DNA of 6,219 bases from positions 1 through 6,219 of the forward strand of contig CAZFPQ010000362.1 of NCBI GenBank assembly GCA_964521065.1, in the 5' to 3' direction. This document shows positions 1 to 4,900 of this stretch, piece after piece (position 1 is the stretch's first letter; each line of letters starts with the position of its first letter). Position numbers and translations under genes: made by a program. The notes beneath the pieces were generated by a model that had not been told where the DNA came from, did no database searches, and saw only the letters and a list, made by a program, of their open reading frames with translations. The stretch comes from CAYVAP01 sp964521065. GTDB lineage: Bacteria; Bacteroidota; Bacteroidia; J057.

Positions 1-9
1 GGGGGAAGT

Positions 10-936
10 GTGGGAAATGACCCAAAACCAACATCACCCGCGCTTACTCTCCTGAAGGTTTACCAGATCGCTGAAGACATCAAGCGAATGGAGGTAGAAA
101 AAGATGGAGGGAACACTCACTATCTTTACCGGGCAAAGATATTTCATGAGTGGCTTGAGAAGTCTAAACTTAGCCATCGCCCCCTTTCAAAGGGAGGACT
201 CAGTAGGCAAGATATCTATAAATTCATGGACTTCTTGACAAAAGAGAGAGGGGTAGGGGCCTGGACCAAGAACAACTACCTCGCCTACATCAGCTCTGCT
301 AGTAATAAGCTGATTGACCGAGGATATTTAAAAGAAAATCCCTGCAAGGGAATTCCCCGGTATAAGGTCCATGCAGCTCGACACGTCCCCTTTACTAAGG
401 AACAAAAAGAGAAGCTGGAAAAGTGGATGCTCCTTCATGATCCAGAGCTGTACAATTTTACCCGGATGATTTACCATGGATTCATCCGAAGAATTGAAAT
501 ATTGCGCTTGAGGGTAAGCCAAGTGGATTTGCAAAACAGGATCATCCTGCTTTGGACAGGTAATACCAAAAATAGGCGTCAAATGCCCGTAGTAATCACA
601 CCAGGCCTAAACAAAATGCTTACGGACTTACTAGCTGACAACCCACCGGGAAGTTGGTATCTTTTTGGGAATGGCCTCAAACCAGGCCCTAAAAGTTATC
701 ATCCTAACCGCCCAACTGAGCGTCACCGCAAAGCCTTAGAAGCCTGTGAGATTGATACCTCCATCCATGACCTTTATGGTTGGAAACATACGGGCGTTTG
801 TGCTGCTTACCGGGCAGGGGTAGATATTTACTCGATCATGCGACAATGCCGCCACTCAAACCTGAATGAGACAGAAAATTACATGCGGTCTATGGGGCTA
901 AGGATCAGTAGTGAACTGAAAAATACTGAATGGTAG
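10..936 (+). CDS. Tyrosine recombinase (phage/mobile-element integrase)
   Basis: This is a site-specific recombinase of the tyrosine (lambda-integrase) family, which would insert and excise the element at an attachment site. Residues about 15-120 form the helical, SAM-like core-binding domain, and residues about 128-308 form the catalytic domain. Visible catalytic positions are R160 (in GFIRRIEIL, box I), K187 (TGNTKNRR, beta-hairpin lysine), K259-H260 (YGWKHTG), H282 (CRHSNL) and the nucleophile Y291 (ENYMRS), nine residues after H282 as expected. Box II departs from the usual HxxRHT: it reads Y256-G-W-K259-H-T, so Lys replaces Arg and Tyr replaces the first His. I associate this variant with Bacteroidota integrases. 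The length of 308 residues is normal. The start used is a GTG at base 10. The frame stays open to the window edge and no well-spaced ribosome site is visible, so the true start could be upstream. The gene converges on the minus-strand operon. Confidence 0.92.
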   Translation: MGNDPKPTSPALTLLKVYQIAEDIKRMEVEKDGGNTHYLYRAKIFHEWLEKSKLSHRPLSKGGLSRQDIYKFMDFLTKERGVGAWTKNNYLAYISSASNKLIDRGYLKENPCKGIPRYKVHAARHVPFTKEQKEKLEKWMLLHDPELYNFTRMIYHGFIRRIEILRLRVSQVDLQNRIILLWTGNTKNRRQMPVVITPGLNKMLTDLLADNPPGSWYLFGNGLKPGPKSYHPNRPTERHRKALEACEIDTSIHDLYGWKHTGVCAAYRAGVDIYSIMRQCRHSNLNETENYMRSMGLRISSELKNTEW

Positions 937-984
937 ATCAGCTGCAGCCCCTCCAAAAAGGCTGCGCCTCCCAGGCAGACCATT

Positions 985-1024
985 GATAAATGCAGGGGCT
1001 TTCCGGAAACCCACGGCATTTATC
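985..1024 (+). terminator. Imperfect hairpin after the integrase, possible terminator
   Basis: GATAAATGC (985-993) pairs perfectly with GCATTTATC (1016-1024). Inside it, GGG-c-TTTCCGGAAA-CCC (996-1012) forms a second stem with one bulged base. The sequence after the hairpin, TGTTTATTAAG, is moderately T-rich but lacks a continuous T-run. It begins 48 bases after the integrase stop codon, so it may end the integrase transcript. A weaker stem, GCAGCC/GGCTGC (944-949 with 960-965), lies just before it and has no T-run. The same sequence also carries two of the three GCATTTAT motif copies, so it could be an integrase-binding site instead. Confidence 0.4.
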
Positions 1025-1043
1025 TGTTTATTAAGTTGAGCAT

Positions 1044-1076
1044 AAAAAAATCCCACTGAGTTAGCAGCTCAGTGGG
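1044..1076 (-). terminator. Rho-independent terminator of the minus-strand operon
   Basis: CCCACTGAG (1052-1060) and CTCAGTGGG (1068-1076) form a perfect 9-bp stem with a 7-base loop. Read on the minus strand, the stem is followed by one A and then seven consecutive T residues (the A-run at 1044-1050 on the plus strand). This is a textbook intrinsic terminator for transcription running leftwards from the large gene and the PAS-protein gene. It sits 286 bases beyond the PAS-protein stop, which leaves an unusually long transcribed 3' region. Read on the plus strand the stem is not followed by a T-run, so it should not act efficiently on the integrase transcript. Confidence 0.8.
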
Positions 1077-1110
1077 TAGGATATAAGTACCCCGTCAGTT
1101 CGATCTGGGG

Positions 1111-1139
1111 ATCTCATCAAATTCGCACCTTGATGAGAT
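1111..1139. repeat. Perfect 10-bp inverted repeat with 9-base spacer, candidate recombination core
   Basis: ATCTCATCAA (1111-1120) and TTGATGAGAT (1130-1139) are exact reverse complements separated by ATTCGCACC. Neither strand shows a T-run next to it, so it is a poor terminator. Two inverted arms of about 10 bp around a spacer of 6-9 bases are the usual layout of tyrosine-recombinase crossover sites, and an integrase gene lies nearby. The call as a core site is an inference. It could also be an operator or an RNA hairpin in the 3' region of the minus-strand transcript. Confidence 0.55.
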
Positions 1140-1199
1140 GTTAATACAAGGATTATTCCTCTTACAAAAGAAGCGATTTTAATAAGCAAAATCAACGCT

Positions 1200-1211
1200 C
1201 CCTGCATTTAT
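1200..1211. repeat. 12-bp repeat, inverted copy of 986-997
   Basis: CCCTGCATTTAT here is the exact reverse complement of ATAAATGCAGGG at 986-997. The shared GCATTTAT core occurs a third time at 1016-1023. A 12-bp exact match is unlikely by chance within about 430 bases. Copies lie on both sides of the inverted repeat at 1111-1139, as arm-type integrase-binding sites would. Their function is inferred only. Confidence 0.5.
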
Positions 1212-1269
1212 GCTGCGCATCGATCAGGGCAGGTATAGAAGACCTAGCCCTTTACGAAATTCGGTGAAC

Positions 1270-1309
1270 TACTAGCGAAACTTAGTAGGGTTCGTAGTAA
1301 ACTTAGTAG
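1270..1309. repeat. Direct repeats AAACTTAGTAG overlapping a bulged hairpin
   Basis: AAACTTAGTAG occurs at 1278-1288 and again at 1299-1309. The spacing is exactly 21 bp, two helical turns, so a protein bound to both copies would sit on the same face of the DNA. Further TAGTA units occur at 1295-1299 and 1320-1324. The same stretch can fold: TACTAgCGAA (1270-1279) pairs with TTCGTAGTA (1291-1299), giving nine pairs with one bulged G and an 11-base loop that carries the first repeat. Candidate roles are arm-type integrase sites, an operator, or a structured RNA in the minus-strand 3' region. Confidence 0.5.
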
Positions 1310-1362
1310 TGCTCAAGGCTAGTATTCCAGCATATGTAATTTCCCCGATCGCTGAAACATAT

Positions 1363-1959
1363 TCAGTTTTCCCCTGGTCTACCCAGCCAGGGGAGACACA
1401 TCCCCAGGACGGCAATAGGCTCTCCACCTATCTCTAGTCTGACCTTAGCCACTAGCCAATCGCTAGTTTCAGGCATCAAGCCAGGTATGATTATGGTTTC
1501 ATTCCCAATGAACCACCCTTCATCGCTTTCAAGGGCTGCCCGGTCATTTGCCCAATAATGTTCCCCAATTTCTTCCCCCCAAACGTCTATATCCTTTCGC
1601 TGGATATAGTCAAAGCGCGAAAGCCCCTGAGAACGTAGAAAAGCTTTTTCGTAAGCGTCATTGAGTACCAACATGACCCCGCTTGTGTCTTTGATCCACA
1701 TAGGAAAGGGTAGCAGGCGAAGAACGCTGTCCCATAACATCATCTCACGGGCAGACCGCTTGACCTGTTCTTGAAGCCTATCAATTTGGATTTTTAGCTC
1801 TGTAGTCTCTTGCTTTTCTTGCTCATAGAGCTCTTTCCACTGCTTGAGCACAGATTCAAAATCACTACGGTCCTCTTTCCTCTTGCCAAGGAAATAGTTA
1901 CCCATCCATCCTAATCCACCACCACCAACGGCCGCCAGTACGATTCCAGTTAAGTCCAT
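1363..1959 (-). CDS. Membrane-anchored coiled-coil protein with PAS-like domain
   Basis: This 198-residue protein has three parts. Residues about 4-24 form a glycine-rich hydrophobic segment followed by KRK at 26-28. By the positive-inside rule this places the rest of the protein in the cytoplasm. Residues about 34-72 are a charged heptad-like helix, probably a coiled coil that dimerises. Residues about 76-190 resemble a PAS sensor fold, including LPFPMWIKDTSGVMLVLN followed by a helix (DAYEKAFL) and a central helical and strand region. No kinase, cyclase or DNA-binding output domain follows. The ATG lies inside the end of the large upstream gene, with a 10-base overlap. No ribosome site is visible, which suggests translational coupling. 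The N-terminal helix plus KRK plus coiled coil resembles small membrane proteins at the end of phage late operons, so a lysis-related or signalling role is possible. The ligand and partners are unknown. Confidence 0.85.
   Translation of the reverse strand: MDLTGIVLAAVGGGGLGWMGNYFLGKRKEDRSDFESVLKQWKELYEQEKQETTELKIQIDRLQEQVKRSAREMMLWDSVLRLLPFPMWIKDTSGVMLVLNDAYEKAFLRSQGLSRFDYIQRKDIDVWGEEIGEHYWANDRAALESDEGWFIGNETIIIPGLMPETSDWLVAKVRLEIGGEPIAVLGMCLPWLGRPGEN
1950..1959 (-). promoter_or_regulatory. Stop/start overlap suggesting translational coupling
   Basis: The TAA of the large gene occupies 1952-1950 and the ATG of the PAS-protein gene occupies 1959-1957, in a different frame. The bases just upstream of this ATG (AGCTTGTTTGG) contain no convincing Shine-Dalgarno sequence. 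Ribosomes finishing the large protein probably reinitiate here, which would tie the amount of small protein to the large one. Confidence 0.6.
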
Positions 1960-4900
1960 CCAAACAAGCTACTTTGTGTTTTTGCTATTGTATTGATATT
2001 GGTCTCAAGCTTCTGCTTTTCATCTAGCAGGCGCTTTTGCAGGTTTCGGCGTTGTGTTTTTTCCTGCTGAGTCTGAGCTAGGCGAATGAGTTGAGCGTTC
2101 TCCTTGATCTCTTTTTCGAGCTGCTGAAGCCTACGCATTTCAGGACCAGTATCAGCACGGGCATATACGCCTCTCTGGTTCGATTTTTCGAGATTTAGGG
2201 GTTTGGTGGGGTCAAAGTCCAGTCGTCCAATGATCGGCCCTACATGGGCAAAGAAATCCTCTTTGCGCTGCAGCGAACCACGTGGATGCTCCATAAGCCA
2301 TGCCCAGAGCTCATTTTCGTGAAAATTGGTTAAGCTAGGGTATTTGAGCCTGAGCGCCCCAGCCCATGCTGCCTTTACCTCAATAAGGGGAAAAGACTTT
2401 CTCGCCTTGCTGCCTAGGATCTCCATCCACTTGCCGGAAGGACTAAGGTTGCTGTATGCCTCTAAGGTTGCGGTGGACTGCTTACTATTCTGAAATGCCT
2501 CTTTCAACTGCTCTCGGGTGTAACCTAGCTTATCCCTGAGCATCTTATAAACCTTCACGGTTTCCCCTAGCGTTTCTGAGGTCCCCAGGCGGTTTGCCTC
2601 AAGCTTCGCAAAGATTACGGCTTGCTCCTCATCCCCATCGAAGAACCGTGCAGGGATGCGCGGCTGTTCCAATCGGTGCATAGCCTCAAGCCTACTATGT
2701 CCCGAAAGCATATAGACCTGCCCATCTAAATCGCGCCAAATTCGTACGGGGTCCATCTTATCGGGGTTGTACCCCCTCAAGATACGCTGAACACTTTCCT
2801 CAGAATAGGCCCTATCTCGATTTTGAAAACGCTTCTCATCAGTCAAAATCTGATCAACTGGGAACCACTGAGCATAACATGAGGCATCAGGAAAACCTCT
2901 AGCGTTTAGCTTCAGTCCTCCATGCCCAGCGCAAGCGCCCCGACCTGCATCAGACCAGGACCCATCAGCACATTGCCTACGACCAGGCCCCTCGGAATCG
3001 AAGATAGCCCCAAGGCCTGATAGAGAACTATCCTTATCAATCACCACCAACCTCGTATTGGCTGCAGTAGAATTAAAGGCATCCTCAAACGATCCCTCAG
3101 GCAGTTTCTCACTATACCCTCCTTGCTCATCAAGCCAATCCCTGAATTTCTGATCGGCTTTATGATTGCGGAAGAACACCCCTTCCCCCATGATGGCCAA
3201 GAGCCTACCCCCAGGCTTAAGAGCCTTCCAGGCTTGGAGCACGTGCTGGGCATCCTGCTTGTTGCTAAAGGGTGGATTCATCAAGATTCGATCATAGATC
3301 GGCCCCGGCTCGTACCTCATAAAATCGCTAGCAACTACGTTGTATCCCTGCTTTTCAAGATGATTTCTGAGGATTGGGGCCAACTCCACCACGTCCACAT
3401 TTTCCTTTCCTATAAGTGCCGCCATGGCGTCAGCGATGTCACCCTTCCCTGCTGAGGGCTCTAAGACCTTCATGCCAGACTCTAGGCCTGCCCGACTAAT
3501 CATGTCCTGGACAATGGAACTAGGAGTGGGAAAGAAATTGTACTCTTTCCTGAGGGACTTTTGCCGCTCTCTGAGCTTGATTTCCAACTCTCGATCTTGA
3601 CTTATCTCAGGCGTTTCCCCATCTGCGATCTTTTGAGCCTGAATAAGCTCCCTAAGGGCCATACGTAGCTCTGGCAGGGTTTCTATCCCCATCCTGAGTA
3701 ATCGCCCCTTGGCCAGCCTATTCTCCCTCAGCCTTGCGGCTGGACCCCAATTCTCGCCCTTCGTCGCGCTGATGATTTTACCTACCTTCCTATCCCAGAA
3801 ATGGCCTTCTAAAGGGACAAAGGTCATGCGGCCAGATTGAGTCTTTCTGGGAGTTTTTGCCGCCGTACTGCGCAAAGAGGTTGCAATCATCTTAAACCCC
3901 GGTTTGCCTTCTATCTCTTGTGCAAGGGAGTCCAAGTCCATTTGATAGAGGCCTATACGCGAGAACCTGATGTATGGCATTAAATGTTCTCCATATGGCT
4001 TAACCCTGGCCTCATTCCATGCCTCACTTGCTTTACTCTGAACCTCGTAGGAAGCACGGGAAAAGCTTTTTGCCCCAGCATCGACATAAACCTGCTTTTG
4101 CTGAGCGTCCGCGTACTCAATTGCGGCAAACCTCAGGATTCTCAGCAACTCCTCAAGTTGTGTCCTTTGCCTAATTTGACTTAAGTATTCAAACTGGCCA
4201 TTTTCAACGGCGTTGGCTACGGCATCCATGGTGTTGGCTAGGTATATGGATGAAATTGCGGATTCCTCCATACTAGCCGCCTCTCTAGCACGTCGAGCGG
4301 TATTGGTCTTTTTCCCTGTATTGACCCAGTTTCGAGTTTCTTCTGCCTCTTGACGAATACGCTGTGCCATGGATCTAAAGGCATCTAGGTTTGAAAGGTC
4401 GTCCTCGTCTTCCTTGACTTGCTTCTGAACCGAATCTAGTGAGATGAAGGATTGAGCATCGGCTTGGGTTTTGAAGTTCCAGCCCTTGTTTCCTTTCCAA
4501 TAAAATCCGCCTAGCTGCTTTGCTCTACTATTCAGCTTCTTCCACAAGTCTCGATCTACAAATTGATTGAGGGTAACTACCCATACAGGTTCACCTGTCT
4601 TGCTATGGACGCTCTCAGCAAGCTTAAAATCTACCTCAGCGGGTATATCATCTTGAAATTGCTGAACGGTGTTGGCCTTTGCTTTTTCCTCCTTACGCTT
4701 ACCTCTTGCCGCCTGAGCCTGAAGCTCATCATATCTCCGACGCTGTTCCTCAGTGAAAGACTTGAGCCCTCTATATTTCTCCTTATTCTGAAAGTCTTCT
4801 AGGGTCTGAGGGTTCTCTAAGCCTTCCTTAAGCGCATCAAGTTTTGCTTGTTGCTCAGCCTCCTTTTCCTTCAATGCCTTGACGTAGGACTGTATCTGCT

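Larger units (their letters stand above)
937..1362. other. Structured non-coding gap, candidate attachment region (attP/att junction)
   Basis: No convincing gene is visible in these 426 bases between the convergent integrase and PAS-protein genes. The stretch instead contains at least four stem-loops and several short repeats, listed separately. Phage attachment sites usually lie next to the integrase gene and combine a core with inverted integrase-binding sequences and flanking arm-type repeats. The perfect inverted repeat at 1111-1139, the GCATTTAT copies on both sides of it, and the AAACTTAGTAG pair further right fit that plan. This is inferred from layout only, because no host sequence is present to define the core. 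The alternative is a simple double terminator followed by a long 3' untranslated region. Confidence 0.4.

Noticed and set aside
328..582. Minus-strand open frame within the integrase gene
   Set aside because: It is fully inside the conserved integrase catalytic coding region and has no independent support.
944..965. GCAGCC/GGCTGC hairpin as the integrase terminator
   Set aside because: The 6-bp stem is followed by GCCTCCC, not a T-run. The hairpin at 985-1024 with its T-rich tail is a better candidate.
1061..1118. A functional tRNA gene
   Set aside because: No anticodon arm fits between the D-arm-like and T-arm-like pieces, the T-stem does not pair properly, and there is no matching acceptor stem. 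The D-arm-like part is the right half of the terminator hairpin.
1261..1330. CRISPR array or integron attC site
   Set aside because: There are only two exact 11-bp repeats with no regular spacers, and the inverted core sequences of attC sites are absent.
3123..3455. Plus-strand open frame of 110 codons
   Set aside because: It lies opposite the conserved methyltransferase coding region, shows no recognisable domain, and is best explained by codon bias of the real gene.
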